Positions 22,965-35,219 of a DNA stretch of 64,000 nucleotides are shown piece by piece. The notes beneath the pieces are model-generated. The model did not search any database and had not been told where the DNA came from. It saw only the letters and a program-made list of their open reading frames with translations. How positions within the stretch are numbered: the first letter of the stretch is position 1; the number at the start of each line of letters is the position of its first letter. Both the position numbers and the translations under genes were made by a program. The DNA comes from Pezizomycotina sp. ARF18. Taxonomy: Eukaryota > Ascomycota. The stretch covers positions 1 to 64,000 of the forward strand of contig AZLU01000057.1 in the NCBI GenBank assembly GCA_002224055.1, given 5' to 3'.

Positions 22965-23619
22965 TCATGGGAATATAATTGCAGTGTTTTGGAGGTAGTT
23001 ATGCCAGCCTTCCTTCTGAAATTTCCATCTTAAAACCTTTGCATACAAATATTTCCAGTCAGAGACCCGACGATTCGTCTCAAAGCCATAACGAAGTCTT
23101 TCCACCAGTGTGCAGGTCTGCTGTCTCGTAGCCGCCTCTTGAGACGTCGACGCCATGTTGTAGATGTTCCCGGGCGGGGATAGTGTTTCTCAGATGGAGT
23201 TAAAAGAGCTACACTTCCGTCATCATCATCTAGCGAACACTCGTCGAAGTCCACAAGGTCTATAGGGATAGGGGGAGAAGTGTTAGATCTGGTTTCGATG
23301 GTATGTGATTAACGTGAGGCGCGAAGTGTACGTGTATGTTGGACCTCGGAGAACGCATCTCAGCTTCGAGAATGAGCCGTACAATGTCTAAGGATTTCCA
23401 ACGGACTTTCGCTTGGATAATGAAGCTAGTGAAAAGTGATTGCTGAAGACTAGAGTTTAAGTTGGTATGAGCATGTGAGCAGAAAAATGATAGACTCGGC
23501 GGACTTAAGTAAGTTGTCATTTTAGTTATAATATAACTGTATCTGAGCAAGGGGATTGACACTTGGTGAGCGATTTTATGTTGTCGGGGGCATGCAAGGG
23601 CGCGTACTTCACCACCCAA
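22965..23619 (-). CDS. possible unrecognised protein, two frames
   Basis: Minus-strand open frames 23619-23260 and 23254-22965 lie head to tail and could be one product with a frame change. The second has an acidic start (MDFDECSLDDDDGSVALL) and a basic, Trp-containing middle (WRRRLKRRLRDS, HWWKDFVM). No family recognised and no clear intron. It ends about 160 bp from the stop-side of the transporter-like gene on the same strand. Weak call. Confidence 0.22.
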
Positions 23620-23779
23620 AACGAAGCCCGGAATGCTATTGGAGATTTTCCGACGCCTCAGAAGCCACGGAGGACCCTGAGTGGTTTGCTTCGTCTCTAT
23701 CTAGGAGTGGACAAGAAATACACTAAAATTAAGTGTTGTATCAGTAGAAACCGTGGCTATAATACAAATCTTAGAGGGG

Positions 23780-25092
23780 TTATCTTCCATTGCCTCTTTT
23801 TAGTTTCGTTTTCGTGATTATAATGAATTTCTCCACGTTTCCCAAGCCAAGACCCCGACCCCACAGAGCGCGACCAAGGCCTTTGAGCCATCCGGCTGCC
23901 ACCAAACACCATTTTACCTCCTTCGAGCCGAAGGGGTCCTGATCTTCATCCTCGCTACCGCCGTCCTCCTCATCAATAGTAGGCAGAATTTGCATGTATT
24001 CCAAATCCTTCTCCGTGTCTCTCCACCGTAAAAATTCCACCTCCATAGCGTTATCATCACATTTGGGCTCGATCGTAGCCTTGAGCCTTCTGTAATATGC
24101 GTAGCACCAAAACGAAACAATGATCATGCCGGTACCCGCAATTTCCAGAGGGGTGAACGCGAGTGATATGTCTTGTTCTTTGTGGAAATGAATAACTGAG
24201 CGATTAATACGATGAGAAAATGTCGCTAGTTTTGTGCCCAGAAAACCCGATGAGGTTGTATCCGTCTCAGCTTTGATGAGCCCACACATCGCCATTGCCA
24301 GCACTAGCAATTCGCGTATATAAGGGGGCGAGTAAGTTGTTGCTGGGCGGTCCAGAATCTGAAATTCGGTGAATTCGGCTTTTGGCAACAGTCCTGTACT
24401 TACCACCCCAATCGGAAGAAAATTGCAGCAATTTGCAAAGGAACACCGCAAGAAGGGATGTTAGAGAACCCCATGAGTACAATCCTAATTGTACGGTCAA
24501 CGACTTTCTTCCATCTGATATTGCAATAAACTCTTCCGTGAACGTAGAGGCCAACGCCGACGATGTTCCGAGGTACAGTCCTGACAGCGGTGCGATGTAC
24601 CACATGTCTTCTTTGTAAACGAAGCCCGACGCGCCAAATACTAAGCTCCCACGGAAAGGAGGGCAAGTGAATACCAAGTCCTCATATTCTTGCTCCGGGA
24701 GCCCATACAAAACGTAGCAGTTCCTGAACAGGTAATTTAACCAGGGCAACGGCCAGAACGGTACCGGGAGACGCACAGCGCAGTGTCGCTAGGTAAACCA
24801 TGATGTTGACGACGTGCATGCTTCCGGGAAGCGCGCATCTCAGGAACTCGGGTGACGAGACGTCGACAGCCCTCCAGGGATCTCTTCTGCTTGCTGTCGC
24901 CAAGGCTTGGGGTGCCTCTGCGTCGGAAGTTGAGCCGGGTGTATAGACCGATAGGGCTACGCAAAGTTTGCATAATTCTGCGAAGAGTGTTAGCGTCGCC
25001 GGAGAGAGGTTCCGACCGTGGAATATCGTGTATGCGAGGAGGTGACGGATTGTTTCAGCGGCGAAGAGGCTCATCTCTATGGTAGTCATTTT
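23780..25092 (-). pseudogene. nucleotide-sugar-transporter-like (DMT superfamily) membrane protein, partly broken
   Basis: Minus strand, likely ATG at 25092 (MTTIEMSLFAAETIRHLLAY). Segments resemble nucleotide-sugar transporters of the Golgi/ER: FAELCKLCVALSVY, FLRCALPGSMHVVNIMVYLA with TLRCASPGTVLAVALVKLPV (compare the family's P-x-x-x-x-x-x-N-N-x-x-Y...LKLP pattern), YIAPLSGLYLGTSSALAS, TFTEEFIAISDGRKSLTVQL then GLYSWGSLTSLLAVFL, and after an in-frame intron (24304-24403, GTAAGT...CTAG) LAMAMCGLIKAETDTTSSGF and PLEIAGTGMIIVSFWCYAYY. The tail is acidic (EEDGGSEDEDQDPFG) and soluble. Frame changes occur around 24700. A role in supplying sugar donors to the secretory pathway fits the neighbouring glycosyltransferase, but the substrate cannot be told. 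The acidic C-terminal extension is unusual for the family. Confidence 0.5.
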
Positions 25093-25817
25093 CCCGGGTC
25101 GAGCTAGGTGAAAGACTGGGGAAGTTGTCGGATGATCCGGACGCAAGGAGCGCAAATTTTCCAGATTTTGAGAATGAGTAAATTCGAAAGATAGGCAGAT
25201 GTACGTAAGCACAGCAACTAACTTCAGGATGTCTCTTCTAGAGTTTAAAGGACAGGAATGGAATGATATCAATCGTATGCAGGTTGCTATAGTTGGGTTG
25301 TTCATCGCTGCAATGTTGCGCACCAGATCCCCTTTTATTCTGCGCTGTCTTTGCAGTTAAAATCGAAAGGCTTGTCCGCCGAGAATTCTATTGTCACCGG
25401 CTAGCATTCCACAACTCGACCCCCAAGCAGCGAAGGTTTATAGCCTCTGACGATTTATCCATGGCAAGAATGTAAACTCTCAGATGTCCTTGCCGGACCC
25501 CGAACGCATAGACCGCAAATCAGCCAACGCTGCCTGCGTCAGAGAATACAAGTGGCTAAGAGAATAACGGACAGGGACTCCTAGAAAGGGATATCCGCTG
25601 TTCTGGATTCATTCATATACCTAGTCTGTTTCATCGTTTCAAGTTTGGGATTTTAATGGAGCTCTAAAAATTGAGGAAGCATCTATCTCAACGAATTGAA
25701 ACGTTTTCGGTCGTCGTTAGGAGGAACTTGGGGTACATCTATACAGTTGTTCTAGTTGTCGATGTCAGACCGCTTGCCATAATACAACATTGATTCTCGA
25801 ATACTCCGACAGCCATC
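25093..25817. other. divergent promoter region between transporter-like and GT92 genes
   Basis: About 725 bp between two outward-facing genes. An open minus-strand extension of the transporter frame reaches 25323 but the ATG at 25092 gives a better membrane-protein start. No other coding frame is supported. Confidence 0.35.
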
Positions 25818-27030
25818 ATGGCTTATCCGCGCATCTTCGCCTCCGTACGGTGGCACTCGTTGCGACATCTTTCCTCCTCTTCTTAACCATCCATCTGCGT
25901 CTCACTGGTAACTTCAACGACGACCCCTCGATGGAAACAGTGAAGTCTTGGATCCCGAAGTTTCCCACATACCGAAACCCTATCCCCTACGACTTATCGT
26001 TACAATTGGCCGCAGGAAATTCACTCCTGAAATTTTCCCAAAACCTTTACCAAATCACGCGGACGAGGACCTGGATATTGCCATCTGTGCTGCGATGCGC
26101 GATGTTGGTTTCGATCTTCCCGAGTGGCTGCAGCACCATTATTACATATAGGTGCGGTTTCAAACATTTTACTACATGTTATTGTTGCTAGGCTAATGTA
26201 TAATGCTATATGGAACAATAGGTATAAGAAATTCTATATTCTCGATGACGGCTCAACACCTCCGATTGTAGACACCGTTACGGAGCTGGGATACCCCGCC
26301 ATTCCGTCGAATTCAGCTACTCTCCCCGAGAGAAGCGCGTGCCGCGCATGCAATACGCCATTTATAACGAGTGCAACCGCAGGTACGGCGACCGACACAC
26401 TTGGATGGGTTTTATCGACAGCGACGAGTTTATAGAAATGACTGGAAACGAGACGCTTCGGGAGTTTTTGAGGTCATTTGAGGACGAGTATCCGGATACT
26501 GCAGCGGTGGCGATGAACTGGCTCACGCATAATGGCAACGGCCTGATCAACACGCCGCGAGGGGAACGTGCCGGCGGAGCTTCACGAGCTGTATAGGCGA
26601 TGACGGGGCGATGGTTGGGAGAATTCTCATATCAAGAGCTTCGTTAAAACGAAATATTACAGGCGTCCCATGGTGTGTACCACTAAGATCTCTCTATACT
26701 AAACAAATTATGCTAAAGACTCCACCTGGACTATTCCTCCAGACACCGCATTATTTCGCCTTGAAAGATAACAAAGTCGCGAGGGAGAGAACGGCGACAT
26801 TGTCCCGAAAAGCTGGAGGACTCCCGTGACAAGGAATAGGATCGCCCTACACCACTACGCCGTGAAAAGTAAAGAGCAGTTCCTCCTTAAGGCTAAACTT
26901 GGGAGCGCGAACTCCAACTTCAAGACCTTAGAGTGGATGGAGTTTATCAACAATCGGACGAACATGACGTGTGATTCTCTCGCAAATTATTTCCATAGCA
27001 GATCATATGTCAGTTGCCAGCCTAGGTTTT
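25818..27030 (+). pseudogene. GT92-family (DUF23) type II membrane glycosyltransferase, broken
   Basis: A membrane anchor (VALVATSFLLFLTIHLRL, about 25845-25900) is followed by GT92 landmarks in several frames: DLDIAICAAMRDVGFDLPEW then LQHHYYI (26065-26150), KKFYILDDGSTPPIVD, PRMQYAIYNECNRRYGDRHT then WMGFIDSDEFIEM with the metal-binding DSD (26340-26440), AVAMNWLTHNGNG, WENSHIKSFVKTKYYRRPM, TPPGLFLQTPHYFALKDNK, and RNRIALHHYAVKSKEQFLLK (26832-26895). GT92 proteins add galactose or related sugars in the Golgi lumen. The acceptor here is unknown. A 70-bp TAG-bounded interruption at about 26150-26220 looks like a mutated intron; there is a TGA after ELYRR and several frame changes. End placed near the last conserved residues (NYFHSRSY); no clean stop. 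Confidence 0.7.
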
Positions 27031-27889
27031 ACACGCGCTGGATTTTCTCGATGCCTTTTTGTTATGTTTTGTATTTTGAATTCAGCGGAGTTTTTCATTC
27101 TCATGATTTTGTAATTAGAAGACCCGGGATAGCGTCGCTCAAATGGTATTCCACAAGTGTGTGTACAGTAAATCTAGACTCGTTCAATCCAGTATCAATT
27201 AATATAAAACAGTTGTTGAAGACTGATGGTTAGCTTACATGAAGAATAACACATTCCATATTTAACAAAAATTCACAATCAGCGCTTCCACTGGAATTCT
27301 ATGAATGAAACTAGAATACATTATAAAGTTGATTTAACTTACAAATAGGAATATAATAGACTGTAAGTATCCGAGATTTGAAAACAGAATAAGAAAACAA
27401 TTGAAGGATGAACCAATTTCACATGTTAACGTGTTCTAACCAAAAGTTACATATCGAAAGAAATGCCAGAAATAACCAAGGAACACAACGATATGGAATA
27501 TATATGAGCTATATTCTGAAAGAAGGAGTGTGCCACTGGATTGAAGTGACCCGGTCGCGAATATTCTTAGCGGCTGTGATTGATACTTTATTCGCGGGAC
27601 TGCGCGAAGTTTCCAGATGCCATTTGAGGCGTGCTATCAATTCCACCGTCTAGCGCATAAGGAGCAGCGCGAAGCTTCACCATGGAAGGGGAACTACAAT
27701 AAGGCTTGAACTCGGGTTAGAGCCTGGAAAAGCCTTCCCCTGGCATCGCTGCAGCTGCCATTGGTGACATCACTGGGTGGCCCTGGAGCCTCCACTTTTT
27801 CGGCCTTTTGGAAGGCCGAGGGCTTGAGAATCTCTTCACTTTTGAGCCGTGTGTTTTGTGATCAGATTTATGGCCTGTTTGAATATCGT
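27031..27889. other. intergenic, no gene seen
   Basis: AT-rich to 27400, then mixed composition. No supported coding frame on either strand. Contains the 3' end of the minus-strand secreted precursor gene just to its right. Confidence 0.35.
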
Positions 27890-30800
27890 CTAGATGATCT
27901 TGATACAGCTCCGAGCCCCATGGCTGTTGACTTTGCTGCGCTTAGTGAATTTATCGTGGTAGGACGGGGATACCTTTACTACCTTCAAGTTCTTCGGTGG
28001 GGCGGAGGCTACGCGATGAACCGAGCTTGCCTCGGTCCAAGACGCGCCAGACTTCAAGCTAGATCGCGGATCTCTCTTCTCCACTAGCGCATCTTTAGAC
28101 AGCTGGTGCTGCGACCGCTCGGATTCAGACTTGGTGGTGCTTGTGCCAGTGTCTGCAAGTGCATTTCTGGTGACGCGTGGACTATTGGTTCTACCACTGC
28201 GGGAACCACGACTCTGTGTTCTCCCGGCCTATCTGGCGCCGATGTCCCGGAGGTTGTACGATGCTGTGAATTTTTCCGCTATTTTGACCTCGACCAAAGG
28301 TAGATGCCGGGGCGGGTCAGCTAGGATGAAGTGGAATTTACTAGCGTCGAAGCCTCCTTTCCATCCTCTCAATGATCGGCGGTGTACAGCTCCCTCTCTC
28401 TTCCAGAAGGGCTTCGGAGGAGCTTGAACAGGGTTATTCCTTAATCCTCCAAAGCTACTGGTAGCTGTCTTGCGGAATCCCTCTTCTCTAAATCGCCGGT
28501 CTGGTTGAGGGACCGTTGCCGTGTTTAGACTTATTCCTTTTGCTCTTTTTATAGTCGTTGCTGCTATCTTCATTGTGGTGACTGATGCTTTTCTGGTCCT
28601 CTTTTTCACTATTTCCGTTGTCATTAGGTGCCGCTGATTTTTCCTGACCGCCTGTTTCATTATTTGCTTGGCTGTCGTTGTCATCTTTCTCGTCCGGATC
28701 ATCGGCAGTGTTGTCAACTAATCTATAAGGACCTGAGTAATCTAGGAAATTGGTAGCGATGTTGGAAGCCGACGCCGCCATGTCGCTGAATTGGTGGGAA
28801 TATATTTTTTCGATACCGCTCGGGATAAGCTCGGCGCGTTTCCCATAATGACCAGGGCCCGCCTGCTGCTGTGCCATGGAATATGGAACGGAACGACGGT
28901 ACCACGCCGTCCCGGTAAGTGGAAGCTGCGTTTCGCTTTAAAGCCGAACGAGTCCCCCGGTGAGACCATATTCGAGCGGTAGCCGTCGAAGTTCCACCAA
29001 CGCCGCTCCGAGCTTTGCATGTTAGAGTTGTAGGAAAATCGCCCTTCGAGCAGCTTGATTCACGACCTGCATCTTATCTTGTTTAGCAGGAAGGTCAGGT
29101 GCGTTGTTCGTTCTATACAGTGATGAAGTAGGCATATCGTCCTGGCACTTCCTGCCTTGTGATCCTTGTGTCCATGACGTCTTTTCGCGGTGTTTGTGTT
29201 CCGTTTAAACTTGTCCCGTGAGGAGCCTTGAATGTTACCGGTGCCTGTGCTTTTGGCGGAACCAACCTGACCAAGTAGTTCGCGCAATATTTCGTCCGTT
29301 ATATCGGAAGCTAGAGCGTTATTGCTACTGCCACGAACACTCCCAGTGTTATGCTTCTGATTGTTGCTCCGTTTTCGATATTAACTTCAGAACTACGGAT
29401 CATCTCAGATTCACTATTGTTATAGTCATGATGTCCGGGATAGCGATAGCGTGCCTCTGCATGGCGCTTGGTCTTCCTTTTGGAATCGCTTTCCCAGTCC
29501 CCATCATCTCCACCGTCATCGTCTTGGCTATCGTCGGCTTCGTCGCCACCGTCATTTCCATTTCCACCTTCGGAGTCATTATCGTTATTTTTCCAGGAAT
29601 CAGAGTCACTCGGGTTGGCGATTTCTCTGCCAGGAGACCACCCAGAGTTGGAGCTGCCGGTTGCACCCCAGCCCGGTCGACGCGGGCGCCAGCGCTTGGT
29701 CAGTACCGTGTCTAAAATGTTTCCATCATCGACGTATTCTCCGTTTTCCTGCTCGTTGACGTAATTGGCCTCATCATAACTTTTTTGTAAGGCTGCGGAA
29801 TCCTCTCCATCATCGCCCGTGTAAACTTGCTCAAAGCATCAGAGTCGTCGACTGGGCTTAAGATAGCTCTCGGATTGCAAAACCAGCATTGGCGGGGCCC
29901 TCTGCGCTTCTCAAGTGCCGGCGAAGCGCTTCGCTGTAAAGTTTGCGCCTCCGTGGACTTATTTTCAAATTGCAAAAACATGATTTAGAGCGAATTTAGC
30001 ATGTAAACATGGGGGCTGCCACTTACGATCCCCAGATAATCTTCCCCCGATGAACTCTGCAACGAAGAACGCCTGCGGATGTGATTCCCATGGTGCGCGA
30101 AGTCATCATCCGTGAGCATAGGCGTATTGATAGCCCTATAGTCCTTCCAGCCATTCGCAGGCCTCAGGCTGCTAACATCGCGCTTGACGTGTTGGTCGAG
30201 GATAACGGGACCCAACCCCATTGGCGGAGGATAGTTACCGTAGGCAGAAATGCCGCCCGTGTGCTGATTCTGCCTGTAAACGGTTCGGGCATCGGAGAGC
30301 GCTTATTCGGGTGATTTGTACCGCCTGTAAGTTCATCACTACCGTATGTCTTCGCGGCCCGCTCGTTTTGGTCGCTTTTGGCCTGTGTTTTTCCTGTTCG
30401 TGCTTCGAGCCCTTGTTGCTCTTATGGCTCTTGCCGTTCTTCTTACCGTGGCTACTACCCTTCCCATCACTATGGCTCCCGCCCGAGTGCTTTTTACCTG
30501 TTTTATGGTTATGACCGTTACTATTACTGCCCTTGTGGTGCTTCGGCTGATCAAGTTCGTCGTGCCCGGTTGTTTCCATACGTCCTCGATCAACCTCGTC
30601 GCTGCCACTGCTCTCTTGCGAAGCGGGCGAATCGCCGTTAGTGCTTATGGAGATAGCCGCAACTTTGTCTCCATCTCGCTTATTCAAGTTTGAAGAGCCA
30701 TCGTCGGGTTGCGGCTCTCCGAGGCCGACGGTGCCGACGCCGACGGTCCGAATACGGCCGGAGTTACCGCCCCACCAGCCGGTTCGGCCATTATAGCTAC

Positions 30801-31023
30801 CACCCCAATCATCCCAATCATCTCCGTCGCTCCAGTCGTCCCAGGCGTCGCGCTTCAGTTTGCCGTTTAGAATGACGATGCCTGGGCCTAAAATTGGAGG
30901 AGGAGCGACGGGAATAGTACGCAGATGGCCATGCTGTTGGTGCTCCCTGTGCTCCTGTTCTATAGCTGGTGCTGCATGGCACGCCAGCGTGCAACCAAGC
31001 AAGATGAGAGAGGTGGCTCTCAT
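27890..31023 (-). pseudogene. large low-complexity secreted precursor with many Lys-Arg sites
   Basis: Minus strand. The ATG at 31023 begins a clear signal peptide (MRATSLILLGCTLACHAAPA). The open first part (to 30235) is Gly/Asp/Ser/Lys/His-rich: DAWDDWSDGDDWDDWGG, then HHKGSNSNGHNHKTGKKHSG. Later pieces in other frames remain acidic and Asn/Ser-rich (29860-29345, NDNDSEGGNGNDGGDEADD; 28870-28500). The dibasic pair KR recurs all along: GKLKRDAW, NLNKRDGD, QHVKRDVS, VLTKRWRP, KTKRHAEA, KFKRNTNT, KAKRSFHL, HYGKRAEL, FWKREGAV, LVEKRDPR, FTKRSKVN. Three of these sit in a repeated context (ILNGKLKRD, ILDQHVKRD, ILDTVLTKRW), twice after a Pro-Pro-Pro. KR is the Kex2 protease signal in fungal Golgi, so the product may be cut into peptides. 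An intron may start at GTAAGT after EDYLG (about 30030). Several frame changes; one gene is assumed, two are possible. Confidence 0.5.
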
Positions 31024-33469
31024 CGCTGAAAGAGTGAAATCGCGGCAACGAATGGAGTGCAAACGAGTGGTTGGTTGCTAAAAGATGAGACTAGCTCAAA
31101 TGATCTGAATGAGAGGAGGGTTTTATAAATGAGAAATTAAACTAGACTAAAGAAAACAAAGGAAAGAGAAGCTACGAAAGGTTGGCTTCCCAAATGCAAA
31201 TACTATACTGTCCTGGTGCTTGAAGTTGATGGTGAACAGACCGATACATCGAGCGATCTGAACCTCTATATATAAGAAACTCCTCAACAGACTCTTCGGC
31301 TCGCGTGCTGGTAGAAGCCGCGATTTTACACAAACAACCTCGCCGCCCTGATAGACCTGTCACCACTCTCGGTTCCGACTCTGTGTTGAGTATCGAAAGA
31401 CCAGGTTCGCCTAGCCTAAGTCCGCCTAGCCTGGCGGAAAGGTATCCTGTCGCGATCGCTGCATTTCTCAATCCTCATAATGCTTAACTAAGAAGTCAAC
31501 GTTTCTAAATTTGGCTTAATCAACCGGAGAGACCGATAGCTCATAGTAGTAATCTAAACTGACTTTTGGACCATCGCGCTTTCTTATCCGATCGTGGCAG
31601 GTTGTAGCGAAATCAAGTCTGAGGATCTGCAGGCACAAGAGCGCCCTTGTCGCTAGTGCCTGGCATAAGATTTCCGGGTTTTAACGTGGAAAAGCGTTGC
31701 GTCGTTTCCCCCGGCGCACGGACGCTAATAACGCTAGAGTACCCGTGGTTTCAAAGATAGACGAGATCCACGTTTTTTACCCCCGCCTCAGCGGCGGGTA
31801 TCGCTATCGCGAGTATAAGGTCATCAACTCGCACCAAGTTAGTTCCATCAAGACTCTAGGTACATAGAGAAGGCGGGAGGTTTTCTAGCGACTGTTTCTG
31901 ATGCGTATCAGATCTGTTATGTATCATCTTTGGGATCCAGAGCTTAAAGGTCATTGGCGTTAGATTACGCTATCGGGGGATCTAAAGATAGTACGGAGGC
32001 AAGCGAAATCCGATCCAGAGCTTGTGCCGCATTCTCTCTCATTGCCAGGAAGACAACGGTGAAGACATTGATATGCTTGGCATATTTCGTCAGCGACTTG
32101 CATGGGCATGCATGCTTCGTAAGGATTGTGGATACTCTGAGTAATTGGCAATTCCAATTTCTTGTGATCATTCGCTGAAAACCCCCGGATCCACCCATCG
32201 ATAGCAGGCGCAGAATTCGCTGCCCGTCTCAAGCACCCGCTACGAAGGCCCGTCGATTATGCAAGCAAAAGAGCAAGGAAAATAGTGCAACAAACCCCCG
32301 AAGCTCCACGAAGACAAATACAAATATTTTGTATCCACGAACTCCCTTGGAAAACGTGCTGGGTTCATTCACCATGCGCTCTTTACAAACCCGTGCATTA
32401 TGTAGCTGGATCCACCGTCTTACCCCCGAGACTTTTTCGGTTCTCCCTTACGCTGCCTACTTTAGCTAAGGGGCAAGCGGTGCACCTCCGATTACGTTTG
32501 AACCTTTAAATAGACACTTCTAGCTTCTTGTAAGCGCCATAAAAATCCCTGCCATGAAGAGGCTCTGGCCTTGCTTCCTCGTGGTCTCGGTTAACTTTGT
32601 TCATCAACATGTCACAGCCCCTTTCCGTTGATAACTTTACGCGACGTTATCTGATAACAGCACTACTTTAACGTCAGCCACTACCATCATCGTGGCCAGC
32701 GTTCCCTTGCCTGTGTCTCCTACGTTTCTAGCCAGCCTATATATCCCAGTTACCTAGTAGGATCCTCTGAAACATTATCGAAACGTTGACGGACAGCCAT
32801 TATAAAGGCCCCTGCGTACCGCTTGCTCTTAAGAGTGCCGCGATCCCGGGTCAAAAGAGGCAAACACCACGATCGATAGTCGTGATAGTCGTGTTAAGCT
32901 TTCTATACTATGCTAAACTCGGAAATGATCCTTGCGACCGAATCTGAGTTCCGATCTTTCGGTCGCCATTCCACGAATAAAAGGTGTTTCACCAAGGGGC
33001 CTTTTGTTCATAACGTAAGACGTTCAGATCCTAATATAGAAACATCTTGGATGAAAACGAAACAAAAAAAAAAGCTAAGGTTGCGCATATTTTCTAGCTG
33101 GAGAGGGCTTTCAGGATCTTGCTCCCAGGAATCGAAATGTAGGGAATAGGAGAAGAACATAGTATCTAGATCCAGATTATGTACGCGCATGCTCTCCGTA
33201 ACCGCGAAGCATGGTAGCCAGCATGCCCCTTGCACTGACGATCAGTCACTATGCCCTTTATCTTTGTGAGGGCTCTTCTCTTCTCCTGGGAAACACAGCC
33301 TCGTGTAAGAGATATATGAATCAATGGACGTCCGTGAGTCTTTAAGCTTTTTGAGTTAACCTCTAAGGTGGTCAGATTTGCCAAATCTATCTACTCACGT
33401 TCTCCATGTATATTTGGTTGTTAAAAGAAGTTAGACGAGAAATATTGATATCTAACTCATTGAAAAAAA
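31024..33469. other. gene-poor stretch, no gene seen
   Basis: About 2.4 kb between divergent genes. Short open frames at 31172-31487 and 31954-32232 overlap on both strands and have no motif, intron or family support. No repeat or inverted-repeat element was recognised. Confidence 0.4.
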
Positions 33470-35150
33470 ATGTCTAACTCTTCAGACGTCCCCGGAATCA
33501 GCCTCGACGACATAACGGTCCTGAACTCCGTCCTCATCGCCGTCGGCGCGGCCGCTAAGAGCCTGGCGGACCTCACGACAATCAAAGCCGTCCACCAGAT
33601 CGCGCGGTACTTCAACGAGACGCCGAACTTCACGAACCAGTCCCTCGCCCACTTCATGGGTACGGATGTGCAGTATGTCAGTATCCTTACCGGCATCGCG
33701 GGCGGCACGAACTCTTTGGTGGAGGGTATTATGTGGGCCGACTCCATCGAGCCGTTACTCCCTCACCGCAACGATCCGGCGGCGACGTACCCTTCGATTT
33801 CATAGTATTCTCGGTGATAACGACGCTTGTGCTGCTGCTGAGGTTGTACTCGCGGTGGATTATTGTCTGGGAGATCAAGTCGTACGATTGGGCTATCGTT
33901 GCGGGTTTCGTGTTCTCGTTCGCCTGGGGCCTGACGGCCATGATACGTAAGCGTTCACCCGAGCAACCAGTATTAACCGAAGCAATTACTTCATACCTCG
34001 CTAATCCGAAAATTCCGTACGTAATAGAGCAGTTTATAATAGGCACGGCACGCGACGTCTGGGACTTTAGCTTCGACCACATCGTCCTCGCCCAAATCTT
34101 CACGTTCGCCTTGCAGCAATATTATATCCCCTAGGAATGCTATTGATAAAGACCTCTCTGTTGCTATTCTACTATGAACTATCGCAGCAACGGAAATTCC
34201 GCCTAGTCATCATCGGCATCTTTCTGTTTATGCTGTTATCGACTCTCGCGGTATGTTCGCGAACATCTTCAGTTGCAGACCAGTGTTATACTGGAGGGAC
34301 TACCTAAGGTCAAAATGCACGGTGCAGCAAACGCACCTGTTCATAGCATCGGGCTCGCTGAACGTCCTTACGGATGTGGCTGTTTGGCTATGTCCCCTAC
34401 CACTGGTTTGGAAGCTTCAGCTTTCGACAAGGGAGAGGTTACTAGCAGTGTTTACGTTTGGATTAGGGACCATGTAAGTCCTCCATTATCTGCCTTCTTA
34501 AGCCTTCCAGCATCGGATATGAAACTAAACATTTTTTAAAGCGCCTGTGTGGCATCCTGTTTCCGCCTCGTCGCGATCAAGGCATCCCTGAACTTCTCGA
34601 GCAGGGATTTCTCCCCGTCGAGTATATCCTCCTGGACCATCATAGAGCTGTACCTCGGAATAATATGCTCCTGCGCGCCGTTTCTGCGCGCTTTAGTTCT
34701 GCGCGTCATTCGCCGGCGGCAAATAGGAAAGAAATGAAGTTAAAAATGCTCCGCCTTAAGCCGGAAATCTCCGACGGCGGGAACAGCAGCCACAGCAGCT
34801 CGATCCGCAATGGTAATCATAGCTGTATGCCATCGGCGACTACATTAACTCACGGTTCGCAGGCACAGAACGTGAGGAAGCATGCGTTCTGCACGAAGAA
34901 GGTTCTGAGTAAGCCGGTTATGGTCGATAGGGGTACGCAGACCGATACGCGTGCTATGCGTTACAACCGCTCGGACCGGTCCAATCGCTCAGATAATTCG
35001 ACGAGGTATGGTCGCAGCCGGTACGATGACAATAGTGTTCTCTATAGTGGGACGTACATCACGGTTCACGCTTCGAGAAGTTTGTGGACTGATTTGCCGC
35101 CAACCCCGCCAGAGAAGGACTACCGGCAGATTGTGAGAGAAACCGTATAG
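33470..35150 (+). CDS. fungal rhodopsin-domain (Pth11-like/Fung_rhodopsin) membrane protein
   Basis: ATG at 33470 opens MSNSSDVPGISLDDITVLNS; at about 33780 the frame shifts by one base into FDFIVFSVITTLVLLLRLYS and SYDWAIVAGFVFSFAWGL. An intron (33947-34042) leads to RDVWDFSFDHIVLAQIFTFA, then MLLIKTSLLLFYYELSQQRK, IFSCRPVLYWRDYL, CTVQQTHLFIASGSLNVLTD, VAVWLCPLPLVWKLQLSTRE. A second intron (34474-34541) splices in frame into ACVASCFRLVAIK and WTIIELYLGIICSCAP. These are the standard blocks of the fungal seven-helix rhodopsin-like family, plasma-membrane proteins some of which sense surfaces or hosts. The cytoplasmic tail (34740-35150) is Ser/Arg/Asn-rich and ends PPTPPEKDYRQIVRETV. About four one-base frame changes are present although the splice sites are intact. 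A 36-base poly-A follows the stop by about 30 bp. Confidence 0.75.
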
Positions 35151-35182
35151 TCTGACTGGAATTCAAGTCTAGAAACCGTGAG

Positions 35183-35219
<37 letters not shown>

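Noticed and set aside
28131-30693. Several plus-strand open frames of 60-165 codons, some hydrophobic (for example 29218-29715)
   Set aside because: They are antisense to the Asp/Asn/Ser-rich secreted precursor; reversed acidic codons give artificial Val/Ile/Leu runs.
35181-35216. Poly-A run after the rhodopsin-type gene as proof of retroposition
   Set aside because: That gene keeps its introns, so it is not a processed copy; the run is reported only as a homopolymer.
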